In this document: piece after piece, positions 1 through 9,475 of the stretch
Numbering within the stretch: the first letter of the stretch is position 1
How the letters are laid out: the number at the start of each line of letters is the position of its first letter
NCBI GenBank assembly: GCA_030037335.1
Contig: JASHRN010000171.1
Coordinates: 1 to 64,000, forward strand
Direction of reading: 5' to 3'
From: Candidatus Acidiferrales bacterium
Lineage (GTDB): Bacteria; Acidobacteriota; Terriglobia; Acidiferrales; UBA7541
Length of the DNA: 64,000 nucleotides
The notes under the pieces: generated by a model
Told to the model about the DNA's origin: nothing
The model's database searches: none
What the model saw: the letters and a program-made list of their open reading frames with translations, nothing else
Translations under genes and position numbers: made by a program

Positions 1-695
1 GCCGCTTCGCTGTCAGCTACAATGTCGATCTCGTGGTGAATCGGCTCGCCCGGAGGCGTGAGGTTATAGGCATGGTAGTATTCGCCGGCAATCACGGGCG
101 AGTCCACCAGGCGATTGAGTTCTGCGGGCTTGAACGTTATTTCGTCGCCTGATTCACTCTCGACAGGCAATGGCGTTCCGTACTTCCAGCCCTGCGGCAG
201 GACTAATTTCGCGTGGAAGATTTGCTGCTGCGCGCGCAGATTCGAAAGGTATAAGACATTCTGGTTCCAACTGATGACCACGAGCTTATCTGTAGACGAC
301 GCGGCGCCGGTGGCAAATCCTCCGGCCTGCGGTTCCAGGTAATCGAAATCAACATCGAGGCGATTGGTTCCCTCCGGAACATCCACGTGAAACGTGAAAA
401 CATCGAGCAAATCGCGCTGCCACGGAACCAATTTTCCGTTGGCATGAAACTTCAGACCGGTCACGTTGGCGATGGGGCCGTCCGGCTCGTGCTCGCCGGG
501 AATCCATTTTGGATAATAGAACGTCAGCGGTCCGGCCGTGACAGGAATCACTTCGTGCGTGCGCACGATTCCTTCCGGCACGTGCGCCGCGTCAACGGTC
601 AGTTCAATGTTTGCAGTGTCCTGCGCCAAACATGGCACGGCGAGAACAAGAAGAGCGAGAAGCCACAAGAGAATACGGACATCCTTTAGTTTCAT
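1..695 (-). CDS. M61-family metallopeptidase (N-terminal part, cut by window edge)
   Basis: The reading frame runs from an ATG at 695 to the window edge, giving about 231 residues of the N-terminal part. The start has a GGAG ribosome site 8 nt upstream. A hydrophobic signal peptide (about residues 8-24, ending PCLAQ) is followed by a beta-rich domain containing YYPKWIPGEHEPDGP and a later LNRLVDSPVIAGEYY stretch. These are typical of the N-terminal domain of M61 (glycyl aminopeptidase-like) peptidases, which act in the periplasm or outside the cell. The catalytic HExxH zinc motif would lie beyond the window, so activity cannot be judged. Family assignment is fairly sure. Confidence 0.75.
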   Translation of the reverse strand, partial: MKLKDVRILLWLLALLVLAVPCLAQDTANIELTVDAAHVPEGIVRTHEVIPVTAGPLTFYYPKWIPGEHEPDGPIANVTGLKFHANGKLVPWQRDLLDVFTFHVDVPEGTNRLDVDFDYLEPQAGGFATGAASSTDKLVVISWNQNVLYLSNLRAQQQIFHAKLVLPQGWKYGTPLPVESESGDEITFKPAELNRLVDSPVIAGEYYHAYNLTPPGEPIHHEIDIVADSEA

Positions 696-951
696 TGCAG
701 CGCTCCTATTTAAGAGAAATGGAAGCCCGAGACCGCTTGTCAACTTCGGCTAAGATGATCGCAGTCAAAAACACGCACGGAACTCAAACACGCGTAATGA
801 AAAAAACACACGCAATGATTGACACGAACTGCAAATCATACGCCTATTGGCGAAGCGTCGCAGTATTTTTGTCCAAAAAGAAGAGACACAAATGCAGAAA
901 GAAAGCTGTTGCTACTACCGAACTGCGTAGATACACGCTCGGCGATTCTGC

Positions 952-1947
<996 letters not shown>

Positions 1948-1961
1948 TTACCTCCGGCTTC

Positions 1962-2594
1962 TCATCTAATATGGGCCTCAGTGCGCTTCAGTTTAGCTTC
2001 GAGCGCAACTTTTACAACCGGCCATTCGGAATCGATGATGCTGAAATATATGGAATGGCGAATCCTGCCGGTGGAAGTGATCATATGATTGCGAAAAATG
2101 CCTTCCTCACGCGCACCAATACGCCCAATGGCCTTGCGCGATTTTTCATTCAGCGAATCCGTCTTCAGTTCGACGCGAATGCAGCCGAGTGTTTCGAATG
2201 CATGGCGCAGGAGAAGATATTTGCATTCGGTATTCACAGCAGTACGCTGCCACGGAATCGCGACCCAGGTCCAACCGATTTCGATGCGGCGATGCACGTG
2301 CTCGATATTTGCGTAGCGTGTGGTGCCGATCACTTTGCCCGAAGCGCGCTCGACGATCGTGAACGGCAACGAAACTCCGCGCGCTTGCTGCTCTAAAGCC
2401 GCTGCGACGTAAGCCAGCATTTCCTCGCGCGAGTGGACGGGATCCGGAATCCATCGCCACAGTTCTTCGTCCAAGCCCACATCGGCGAGCATGGGGCCGT
2501 GCGCGGGCAGCATCGGCTCGAGCTGCACGAATTCGCCGGTGAGCGTCACCGGCTCGACGATCATTTGATTGGAGGTCGCCTCGCCCATCCCCAT
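1962..2594 (-). CDS. GNAT-family acetyltransferase (RimJ/RimL type)
   Basis: 210 residues with a single GNAT acetyl-CoA-dependent N-acyltransferase fold. The start of the domain (VTLTGEFVQLEPMLPAH), the central IGTTRYANIEHVHRRIEIGWTW strand region and the LKTDSLNEKSRKAIGRIGA segment match RimJ/RimL-like acetyltransferases (COG1670). The substrate may be a protein N-terminus or a small molecule and cannot be told from sequence. Start ATG 2594 has a GGGAAGG site close upstream; an internal Met at residue 11 is an alternative. It is co-directional with the aldo/keto reductase downstream. Confidence 0.85.
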   Translation of the reverse strand: MGMGEATSNQMIVEPVTLTGEFVQLEPMLPAHGPMLADVGLDEELWRWIPDPVHSREEMLAYVAAALEQQARGVSLPFTIVERASGKVIGTTRYANIEHVHRRIEIGWTWVAIPWQRTAVNTECKYLLLRHAFETLGCIRVELKTDSLNEKSRKAIGRIGAREEGIFRNHMITSTGRIRHSIYFSIIDSEWPVVKVALEAKLKRTEAHIR

Positions 2595-2683
2595 TGTTCC
2601 CTTCCCGTTCGGGCTAGCTCGCGAATCCGCCCGGCGGTATTATAGCGTTAGAACCGCGTGCTGCGCTGATTGAGGAGCGCCAT

Positions 2684-3082
2684 ATGAAGAATGCGAGTCG
2701 AGTTTCTCACCGATTTTCTTTTGTGTTGATCGCGGCGACCTATTGCTTTGTTTTCTGCTTTCCGCCAACGGGTGCGAGTCAACCCCCTCCGCAAAATCAA
2801 CACTGGATCGGCTACATCACGGACACGCATTGCGGCACGCACTGCCAGGTTACATCGAAAATGAGGCCGGATCTGAAATGCGTACGCCTTTGCGTGAAGA
2901 AAGGCTCAAAGTATGGCCTATGGACAGGCAATCAGGTTTACGTTCTGAATCCTCAGACGCTGGCCGCGCAGTTCGCCGCGCAAAACGTGAGAGTAACGGG
3001 CACAATCAAGAACGGCGTCATCTATGCCACGTTTATCGTTCCCGTGCCACTACAGAAACCTCCCACTAAGCCAGGCCGCTGA
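2684..3082 (+). CDS. small secreted cysteine-containing protein
   Basis: 132 residues with a clear N-terminal signal sequence (hydrophobic about residues 11-27, cleavage near TGAS). The mature part begins HWIGYITDTHCGTHC and carries a cluster of cysteines, with a further pair at CVRLC. It ends with an OB-like beta segment (NVRVTGTIKNGVIYATFIV). It resembles small secreted proteins of unknown function common in Acidobacteriota; I cannot assign a role. The ATG has a GAGGAG site 8 nt upstream. Its stop abuts the stop of the converging amidohydrolase gene with no spacer. Confidence 0.7.
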   Translation: MKNASRVSHRFSFVLIAATYCFVFCFPPTGASQPPPQNQHWIGYITDTHCGTHCQVTSKMRPDLKCVRLCVKKGSKYGLWTGNQVYVLNPQTLAAQFAAQNVRVTGTIKNGVIYATFIVPVPLQKPPTKPGR

Positions 3083-4432
3083 TTATTGTTTGTAGATAAC
3101 GCCGCCCTTCATCACGAAGGAAACTCTTGTCACCACGCTGATGTCCTCGAGCGGGTTGCCGGGCACGGCGACAATGTCTGCAAAATATCCGGGTTTCAAA
3201 TCGCCGATCTGACCCTGCCACATCAGCACCTTGGCCCCTTCGAGCATGTCGGCTTGAAGCACGGCAAGCGGCTTCATTCCATACTGCGCCATCAGGACCA
3301 ATTCCCGCGTCTGCGTGCCGTGCATGAACGGGCCGACATCTGAACCGACGGCGAACGGAATGCCCGCGGCGATCTGCCGTTTGAATTGCTGCGCCTTAAA
3401 GTCGAGCACGGCGTGCTCGCTCGCCGCCGCAGCAGGCGAAGGTGCATGGTCCGCGAAATATTCGAAAACCGTAAACGTGGGAACGGCAGGAATATCTTTT
3501 TCGCGCATGATGCGCATGGTTTCGTCGCTCAGGTACGTCGCATGATCGATGGACTCGACTCCCGCCTGCGCGGCGTAGAGCGCGCCCGGTTCGCCATTGC
3601 AGTGCACGCCGACTTTGGTGCCCAGCCGCGCCGCTTCCTGCACTCCAGCCGCGAGCTGCGCTTCCGTGTATTGATATTGCGAAATGAATTTGCCGTCGCG
3701 CAGAACATCACGGCCCGTTTCGTACATTTTCACGAAATCGGAGCCTTCCTTGTGCTGCTCGCGAATGGTTTCGACGATTTCGTCTATGGTATTCGCGTAG
3801 TCAGCATTTCCCAGCACGTGCTGCGCGGGATTGAAGCCGACTGCGTCTTCATGCCCGCCGAGAATAGAGATGGCATTACCGCTGAGGCGCAGGCGCGGAC
3901 CGGGAATTTCGCCGAGATTGATGGCGTTGCGCACCGCGGTGTCTGCCGAGCCAGCGCCTTCTGTGCCCATATCCCGCTCCGCGGTGAATCCAGCCATCAA
4001 ATCAGCGCGGGCGTTGAGCGTCGCGGTGATGGTGCGCTCCGGCGCGGATTCGTCTACGGTCTGCATGCCTTCGTTGCCGGGATGCAAGAAAAGATGTACG
4101 TGCGCGTCGATCATGCCAGGCATGAGCGTTGTGTCTCCCAGATCAATCGTCTGGGCATCGGCGGGATGCGTGACCGAGCTGCCCACTTCGGCGATTTTGT
4201 CGCCGCGAATGAGCACTTCCCCAGGCGAAATAATTTTGCCTGACTCAATGTCAAGCAAACGCGCGGCGTGGAGCACGATGGGATGATCTGGAGGCGCGTA
4301 AGTGTGCTCGAAACCGTTATGCATCGTTTCGCTCTGCGCAAATGCGGCTGGGACGACAGCGATTGTGGTGAGAATCGAAAGTGCAAACAGAAGGATGCAA
4401 TTCGGGATAATGTGCGTGTAATTGTTTTTCAT
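3083..4432 (-). CDS. secreted metal-dependent amidohydrolase
   Basis: 449 residues. A signal peptide (about residues 8-32, ending AAFAQ) indicates export. The amidohydrolase-superfamily metal site is present: HxH in MIDAHVHLF, a histidine in VGVHCNGEPG, another in SIDHATYLS and the aspartate in AVGSDVGPF. The C-terminal GYFADIVAVPGNPLEDI segment is the small beta domain typical of imidazolonepropionase-like and Xaa-Pro dipeptidase-like exported amidohydrolases. Substrate is unknown, probably a peptide or cyclic amide. No clear ribosome site precedes the ATG. Transcribed towards the small secreted protein gene. Confidence 0.88.
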   Translation of the reverse strand: MKNNYTHIIPNCILLFALSILTTIAVVPAAFAQSETMHNGFEHTYAPPDHPIVLHAARLLDIESGKIISPGEVLIRGDKIAEVGSSVTHPADAQTIDLGDTTLMPGMIDAHVHLFLHPGNEGMQTVDESAPERTITATLNARADLMAGFTAERDMGTEGAGSADTAVRNAINLGEIPGPRLRLSGNAISILGGHEDAVGFNPAQHVLGNADYANTIDEIVETIREQHKEGSDFVKMYETGRDVLRDGKFISQYQYTEAQLAAGVQEAARLGTKVGVHCNGEPGALYAAQAGVESIDHATYLSDETMRIMREKDIPAVPTFTVFEYFADHAPSPAAAASEHAVLDFKAQQFKRQIAAGIPFAVGSDVGPFMHGTQTRELVLMAQYGMKPLAVLQADMLEGAKVLMWQGQIGDLKPGYFADIVAVPGNPLEDISVVTRVSFVMKGGVIYKQ

Positions 4433-4469
4433 GGCGCCGGAATAATACCACTTCCCATGCGGCTTGGAA

Positions 4470-4883
4470 TTACGACTGTATCCGCGCTTCGGCTGCGGCG
4501 CGGATGTCAGCCGGAAAAGGACACGCTTTGCGCGTTTGGCGGTCGAGGTGAACGGCTGTCAGCTCCGTGGTCGCGGCCACTGTGCCCTTCTCGATGTTGC
4601 GCATTTCGTGCACGAAGCGAATCACTTTGTCGCGAACCTCCAGGACTCGCGACCTGACTTCGATCACGTCGCCAGCAAACAATTCCTCTTTGTAAGTTGT
4701 GTTTTGCTGCACGCCGGCGATGCCGCGATGCTGTTCGCGCATATACGTGGGTGTAATTCCGAGCTCCGCGAACAAATTCCACGTCGCCTCGTCGAATTTT
4801 CCCGTATACCACATCACGTTCATGTGTCCCATGTGATCGCAGTGCCACGGATGCACCGCGCCCTTGTAGGTGAGCATGTCCAT
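4470..4883 (-). CDS. acyl-CoA thioesterase, hotdog fold (4HBT type)
   Basis: About 137 residues, the size of a single hotdog domain. The N-terminal HPWHCDHMGHMNVMWYTGKFDEA motif has the active-site Asp-His-x-Gly-His-x-N pattern of 4-hydroxybenzoyl-CoA-like thioesterases (YbgC/FadM type). It should hydrolyse an acyl-CoA; the acyl group is unknown. I choose ATG 4883, with AGGAG 5 nt upstream, over the adjacent GTG at 4886. It sits 37 nt upstream of the co-directional amidohydrolase and could be its operon partner. Confidence 0.85.
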   Translation of the reverse strand: MDMLTYKGAVHPWHCDHMGHMNVMWYTGKFDEATWNLFAELGITPTYMREQHRGIAGVQQNTTYKEELFAGDVIEVRSRVLEVRDKVIRFVHEMRNIEKGTVAATTELTAVHLDRQTRKACPFPADIRAAAEARIQS

Positions 4884-4964
4884 CACCTCTCCTTTCCCAT
4901 TCGGCGGCGACCGGTGATCTTAACAGCGAAATGCGGCTGCCAATCAGGAAGTAGGCCATGTCCG

Positions 4965-4973
4965 TGATAAAAT
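4965..4973 (+). promoter_or_regulatory. extended -10 promoter of ssrA
   Basis: A TG at 4965-4966, one base, then TAAAAT at 4968-4973 forms an extended -10 element. It ends 9 nt before the mature tmRNA 5' end. No good -35 box lies at the usual distance, which fits an extended -10 promoter. Confidence 0.6.
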
Positions 4974-4982
4974 AGATTTATC

Positions 4983-5361
4983 GGGGGCGAAACGGTTTCG
5001 ACGGAGGCTGTCGCGGCCCGAAGGCATGCCGGGCGTCACCTGCCCGCAATCGGGTGAATAAGTATAACTGCCAATCAGAACTTGGCACTCGCTGCTTAAT
5101 TAAAAACTAAGTAGCGCGTCTCCCTTCCTGTCGCCCACGCGGGGAGGATGAGGCGTCGCAATGTGGGCTGGCTGGTGCGTTTCGGCCCGTAATGCGCCAG
5201 CGAGATCATCGGGCTAGTTGGCCGCGTTTCTTGCTCGTTCTGAGCGCGGCTGGCGAACAGCGGAGTGCTGCGAGGCATGGCCGCACCGGAACGAGCTAAG
5301 CATGTAGTCTTCGTGCTACAAGGCCTCTCGGACGGGGGTTCAACTCCCCCCGCCTCCACCA
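4983..5361 (+). ncRNA. ssrA: transfer-messenger RNA (tmRNA)
   Basis: The 5' end GGGGGCGAAACGGTTTCGACG and the 3' end with T-arm GGGGGTTCAACTCCCC followed by CGCCTCCACCA are diagnostic. GGGGGCG at 4983 pairs with CGCCTCC before the ACCA tail (7 bp with one G-U), and CCA is encoded. The tag frame begins with resume codon GCC at 5070 and reads ANQNLALAA before TAA at 5097-5099, ending in the conserved ALAA degron. The tag is short, nine residues. The RNA rescues stalled ribosomes with SmpB and targets the nascent peptide for proteolysis. Length about 379 nt. Confidence 0.97.
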
Positions 5362-5429
5362 AATTGTAGACAGACCATCACGTCGGAGCTGCTGAAAGCT
5401 GAGCGTGCGACAGCGCGCACGTCTGCATG

Positions 5430-5438
5430 TGCTAGAAT
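5430..5438 (+). promoter_or_regulatory. extended -10 promoter of kinase-propeller gene 1
   Basis: TG at 5430-5431, one base, then TAGAAT at 5433-5438 make an extended -10 box. A start site about 7 nt later leaves only about 6 nt before the ATG at 5452, and no Shine-Dalgarno sequence is present. There is no clear -35. Confidence 0.45.
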
Positions 5439-5451
5439 TCCGCGCGACAGA

Positions 5452-8169
5452 ATGGGGCTCCTGGCCGGCACAAAAATCGGTGCGTATGAAATCATTGCTC
5501 CGCTAGGCGCGGGCGGAATGGGAGAGGTCTACCGCGCCACAGATACGCGGCTCGGGCGCGAAGTCGCGATTAAAGTACTCCCCGCTTCATTTTCGCGCGA
5601 TTCTGAGAGGCTCAAGCGATTTGAGCAGGAAGCGCGTGCCGCGGGCCAGCTCAACCATCCGAACATTCTTACGGTTCACGAATTTGGCATGCATGACGGC
5701 GCGCCGTATGTCGTTTCGGAATTGCTGGAAGGTGAAACGCTGCGCCAGCGCCTCACCGATCGCGACGGGCGCCGCATGGGCAGCGTCTCCGGCGCCACCA
5801 CGGATGCGAACGCGCGGACTCCGGGAAGCTCCGGGCGTGACACGGGCACGAAAACTTTCACGGCAGGCGTTGCACTTCCACCGCGCAAGGCCATCGATTA
5901 CGGCGTGCAGATCGCCAATGGGCTCGCAGCGGCGCACGACAAAGGAATCGTTCACCGCGATCTGAAGCCGGAGAACATTTTCATTACGCGCGACGGCCGC
6001 GTGAAAATTCTCGACTTCGGCCTCGCGAAACTGATCGCTCCCGAAATCGATGGCGAAACACGAACGCAAGCCGGCCCGGCAACAGCGGTGACGGATGCAG
6101 GAGTGGTGCTCGGCACGGCGGGATACATGTCGCCAGAGCAGGTTCGCGCACAGAAAACCGATCATCGCTCGGACATTTTTTCCTTTGGCACGATTCTGTA
6201 CGAAATGCTCTCCGGCAAACGCGCGTTCCATCGCGATTCCAGCGTGGAGACAATGTCGGCAATTTTGAAGGACGAGCCGCAGGAGCTTTCGTCGACGGCG
6301 CATAATGTTTCTCCGGCGCTGCAACGCGTGGTGGACCACTGTTTGGAAAAGGATCTCGAGGCCCGTTTCCAATCCGCGCGCGACCTTGCGTTTGCGCTGG
6401 AAGCAGCCTCGGGGACCTCTGGAGCGAGCGCGTCCGAAACAGCTCTCGGTTCCGCGGCGGCTTCGCGCAAGAAACGAAAACTCGTTTTCGCCACGGTGGG
6501 CACGCTAGGCCTCATCGTTGTCGGCGTTGCGGCGTTCTTTCTCGGCAGACGCACAGCGGTGCAGACACTACCGTCCTTCCAACGACTGACTTTCCGGCGC
6601 GGACTCGTCGATACGGCACGCTTCAGCCCCGACGGACAGACGGTCTTATATTCTGCGGAATGGGAAGGCGGCCCGGTAAACGTTTTTTCCACTATGCCGG
6701 GCAGCCCCGAGTCGCGCTCGCTCGGCCTGCCTCCGTCGAGTGATCTTCTTGCTATCTCATCTTCGGGCGAGATCGCTCTGCTCCTGCGCGCGCAAAGGGC
6801 GGCGAACTCGTTTCAAATTGTCGGCACGCTGGCAGAAATGTCGCTGGGCGGTGGCGCGCCGCGAGAAATCCTCAAAAATGTCGTGGATGCCGATTGGTCG
6901 CCAGATGGAAAACAGTTGGCCGTTGTGCAGATGGAGCCCGACAAGGAGACGCTCGAATATCCTATCGGCAAAGTTCTGTACGAGACACAGGGCTGGATCG
7001 CAAGTCCGAGAATTTCCCCTGATGGGCAGCACATTGCCTTCGCCGATCACCCCGTTGTAGGTGATGATCTCGGCACAATCTGCACACTTAACCTTTCGGG
7101 AAAGAAAATCGCGCTCACGGAGCGTTTTGGCAGCCTCCAGGGCGTTGCGTGGTCTCGCTCAGGCAATGCGATTTGGTTCACAGCCGCACAGTCCGGATCA
7201 GACCGCGAGCTTTATTCGGTAACACTCTCCGGCAGCCAGCATCGGATTGCCCAAACTCCGAACGATATGACACTTTTTGACGTGGGCAAGGATGGTCGCG
7301 TCCTCGTCAAGCAAGAAGACAATCGCGGCGAGATGGTTGCGGAAATTGGTGAGGATACCGAGCGGCCGCTGACCTGGCTCGACCTCTCTGTCCCTGCCGA
7401 TGTGTCCGCAGACGGAAAGACGCTGCTCTTTACGGAAGCGGGCGATGGCGGCGGGTCTGACTACTCGGTTTACTTGCGTAAGCTCGACGGCTCACCCGCC
7501 GTGCTGCTGGGAGACGGGCTCGCGCTAACGCTTTCGCCGGATGGGCAGTGGGTCACTGCTTATAACGTTAGTGGCCCCGAACAAGGGCACCTCTCTCTGC
7601 TTCCGACGGGCCCAGGACAGGCTCGCCAGTTGACCGCGAGCAGTGCTGCAGAGTATGCGCCTGCTTGGCTGCCCGATGGCAAGAGTATCCTGTTTACCGG
7701 AGGAGAAAAAGATGGCGGCGAGCGCGTCTACATGCAAGCGATCGATGGCGGTGCGCCGCGCGCCATCACGCCCGAAGGTTTCGAGTCCCCGGTACCTGAC
7801 GCCATCTCGCCTGATGGGAAATCATTCATTGCGCGCAGGACCTCGGATGGCGCCTGGGTTATTCTTCCCATCCTCGGAGGGCCGCCGCGCTCCATTCCCG
7901 GCACAGTGCCGGAGGATACTCCGCTCCGATGGACGCAGGATGACCGCTCGATCTATGTCGCCGAACTCGGCAGTTCGTCCTCGCCTGCGGAAATCTTCAG
8001 GCTGGATCTCGCCACCGGAAAACACACACTGGTGAAGGAATTAGTCCCTGGCGATCGCGCCGGGTTTTGGGGAGTTGATCACGCGGCCATTTCGGCAGAT
8101 GGCAAGACCATCGTGTTTGCGTACCACCGCCTCATTTCCAATCTCTACCTGCTCAAAACTGCGAGGTGA
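5452..8169 (+). CDS. Ser/Thr protein kinase fused to TolB-like beta-propeller
   Basis: 905 residues. An N-terminal cytoplasmic Hanks-type kinase (about 12-320) has the glycine loop LGAGGMGEVY, ATP-binding K41, the catalytic loop HRDLKPEN (about residue 168) and DFGLAK, so it should be active. An Ala/Gly/Thr-rich insert of about 45 residues lies inside the kinase domain, between the hinge region and the helix before the catalytic loop. One transmembrane helix (about 343-366) leads to an external domain built from repeated FSPDG, WSPDGK and ISPDGK blades, a WD40/TolB-like propeller probably used as sensor or scaffold. This architecture is frequent in Acidobacteriota. Lies just downstream of ssrA and is probably transcribed alone. 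Confidence 0.95.
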   Translation: MGLLAGTKIGAYEIIAPLGAGGMGEVYRATDTRLGREVAIKVLPASFSRDSERLKRFEQEARAAGQLNHPNILTVHEFGMHDGAPYVVSELLEGETLRQRLTDRDGRRMGSVSGATTDANARTPGSSGRDTGTKTFTAGVALPPRKAIDYGVQIANGLAAAHDKGIVHRDLKPENIFITRDGRVKILDFGLAKLIAPEIDGETRTQAGPATAVTDAGVVLGTAGYMSPEQVRAQKTDHRSDIFSFGTILYEMLSGKRAFHRDSSVETMSAILKDEPQELSSTAHNVSPALQRVVDHCLEKDLEARFQSARDLAFALEAASGTSGASASETALGSAAASRKKRKLVFATVGTLGLIVVGVAAFFLGRRTAVQTLPSFQRLTFRRGLVDTARFSPDGQTVLYSAEWEGGPVNVFSTMPGSPESRSLGLPPSSDLLAISSSGEIALLLRAQRAANSFQIVGTLAEMSLGGGAPREILKNVVDADWSPDGKQLAVVQMEPDKETLEYPIGKVLYETQGWIASPRISPDGQHIAFADHPVVGDDLGTICTLNLSGKKIALTERFGSLQGVAWSRSGNAIWFTAAQSGSDRELYSVTLSGSQHRIAQTPNDMTLFDVGKDGRVLVKQEDNRGEMVAEIGEDTERPLTWLDLSVPADVSADGKTLLFTEAGDGGGSDYSVYLRKLDGSPAVLLGDGLALTLSPDGQWVTAYNVSGPEQGHLSLLPTGPGQARQLTASSAAEYAPAWLPDGKSILFTGGEKDGGERVYMQAIDGGAPRAITPEGFESPVPDAISPDGKSFIARRTSDGAWVILPILGGPPRSIPGTVPEDTPLRWTQDDRSIYVAELGSSSSPAEIFRLDLATGKHTLVKELVPGDRAGFWGVDHAAISADGKTIVFAYHRLISNLYLLKTAR

Positions 8170-8224
8170 TTCCTGCAAATCGGGCTGCCGCCAGAACCAG
8201 CCCGTCTCCACGATTGAATTCGCG

Positions 8225-8596
8225 TTACTTTTGCGGCGTTTCCGGCAGCGGGTTGTTGTTAATGTATTTGCAGACGTCTTTCACTGCGTTGCTGAGCAGC
8301 ACAGTGCGCGTGGCGAACACGACATCACCGTTGGGTTTGCTCCTCAGCATAAAGCGGTACTGCTGCGGATACCAGCGCGCATCGAGCATATAGTTGGATT
8401 CTTTAGAACTGAGTGTCAAAGTGACGTTGGGGCACTTTTCTTCCAAATTCTTCACGATATCCGCCGATGGGACCCGGGACGCGGGCGACAGGATCAGCTT
8501 CACCGCCGAATACGACGAAGGGTGCTTAGCGTGAGCCGCACCAGCCGCGAATAGTAACGCCATTACCGAAGCTGCAATCACTAATTTCGTTTTCAT
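8225..8596 (-). CDS. small secreted protein of unknown function
   Basis: 123 residues when started at ATG 8596, which has a GGGAGAGAA site just upstream; an upstream ATG would add 14 charged residues before the signal peptide and is less likely. The signal peptide (MKTKLVIAASVMALLFAAG, cleavage near AHA) is convincing. The mature part has a PSADIVKNLEEKCPNVTLTL segment and no motif I recognise. Converges on kinase-propeller gene 1. Confidence 0.65.
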   Translation of the reverse strand: MKTKLVIAASVMALLFAAGAAHAKHPSSYSAVKLILSPASRVPSADIVKNLEEKCPNVTLTLSSKESNYMLDARWYPQQYRFMLRSKPNGDVVFATRTVLLSNAVKDVCKYINNNPLPETPQK

Positions 8597-8883
8597 CCGT
8601 TCTCTCCCTGTGCGATCTCTTCCGCTATGCCTCGCCAACGCGCTATTGGACTCACACTTTTTTTGACGGATTCTTTAGCGAGATGGTTGCATCGTCTGAG
8701 CACTGAATTACTTCTCTCGCAACACGCGTCGTCGCCGCTCTCTCACACCTCGGCCCACTAACTTCATAAACACAATCGGCGCGCAAAAGTTGCGCTCTTA
8801 ACCTGCTTTGACGATAGGCGCAACCGTTCCATCACCAAGAAGCATCTTATCAATTAGAGCGCTCCAGCCCCGCTGTCGAGGCA

Positions 8884-9441
8884 ATGCTGCAGCAACTCCC
8901 CTCACTACCGGCTGCTCCAAAGAATCCGCCTGACGCGAATTCGAAGAAGTCCCGCGAAAAAGTCGATCGAGTGCGACGCCGATTCATCTGGACTTTTCTA
9001 TGGGGTTACTTGGGCGTGAATTTCCTGATGTTCCTGCGCTACTTCTTTCCGCGCGCCCTCTTCGAACCGAGCACGCAGGTCAACATTGGCTATCCTTCCG
9101 ATTTTGTGATCGGAGTAAATCAGCAATTCCTACAATCGAACCGCATCTGGGTACGCAAGGATCCCGGCGAGATTTTCGTGATTAAGGCCGTGTGCACGCA
9201 CCTGGGTTGCACCCCGGACTGGATGCCGCAGCAAAATATTTTTCACTGTCCGTGCCACGGCAGCGAATACGATATTGACGGAATCAACTTTGCCGGACCC
9301 GCGCCGCGTCCGATGGATCGTTGCTTCCTGCAACTTCAGCCCAACGGCACAATTCTCGTCGACACCGCGCGCCTGTACCTGAACGAGTCTTATGCCGGCA
9401 TCAATCAGTTCAACGATCCCGGCGCCTTCCTCAGCATCTGA
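8884..9441 (+). CDS. Rieske [2Fe-2S] protein
   Basis: 185 residues, the size of a bc1/b6f-type Rieske subunit. A basic N-terminus is followed by one membrane anchor (about 34-52). The cluster-binding boxes are intact: CTHLGC with ligands C104 and H106, and CPCHGS with ligands C122 and H125; C109 and C124 would form the stabilising disulfide. GPAPRPMDRC follows as in quinol-oxidising Rieske proteins. Such a protein passes electrons from quinol to a cytochrome c, yet no cytochrome b or c gene lies beside it: the neighbours are a secreted protein and dps. A GAGG just before the ATG is the only ribosome-site-like sequence. Confidence 0.92.
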   Translation: MLQQLPSLPAAPKNPPDANSKKSREKVDRVRRRFIWTFLWGYLGVNFLMFLRYFFPRALFEPSTQVNIGYPSDFVIGVNQQFLQSNRIWVRKDPGEIFVIKAVCTHLGCTPDWMPQQNIFHCPCHGSEYDIDGINFAGPAPRPMDRCFLQLQPNGTILVDTARLYLNESYAGINQFNDPGAFLSI

Positions 9442-9475
9442 AGAAATAAACCCACCCGCTCTGTTCGCAAGATCC

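Noticed and set aside
738-743. Perfect TTGACA on the minus strand upstream of the M61 peptidase gene
   Set aside because: No acceptable -10 box lies at 16-18 nt distance, so I do not call a promoter.
3386-4243. 285-codon open frame on the plus strand inside the amidohydrolase gene
   Set aside because: Antisense shadow of an intact amidohydrolase with all metal-site motifs; no ribosome site.
5587-6372. 261-codon minus-strand frame inside kinase gene 1
   Set aside because: Complementary to the conserved kinase domain; no independent support.
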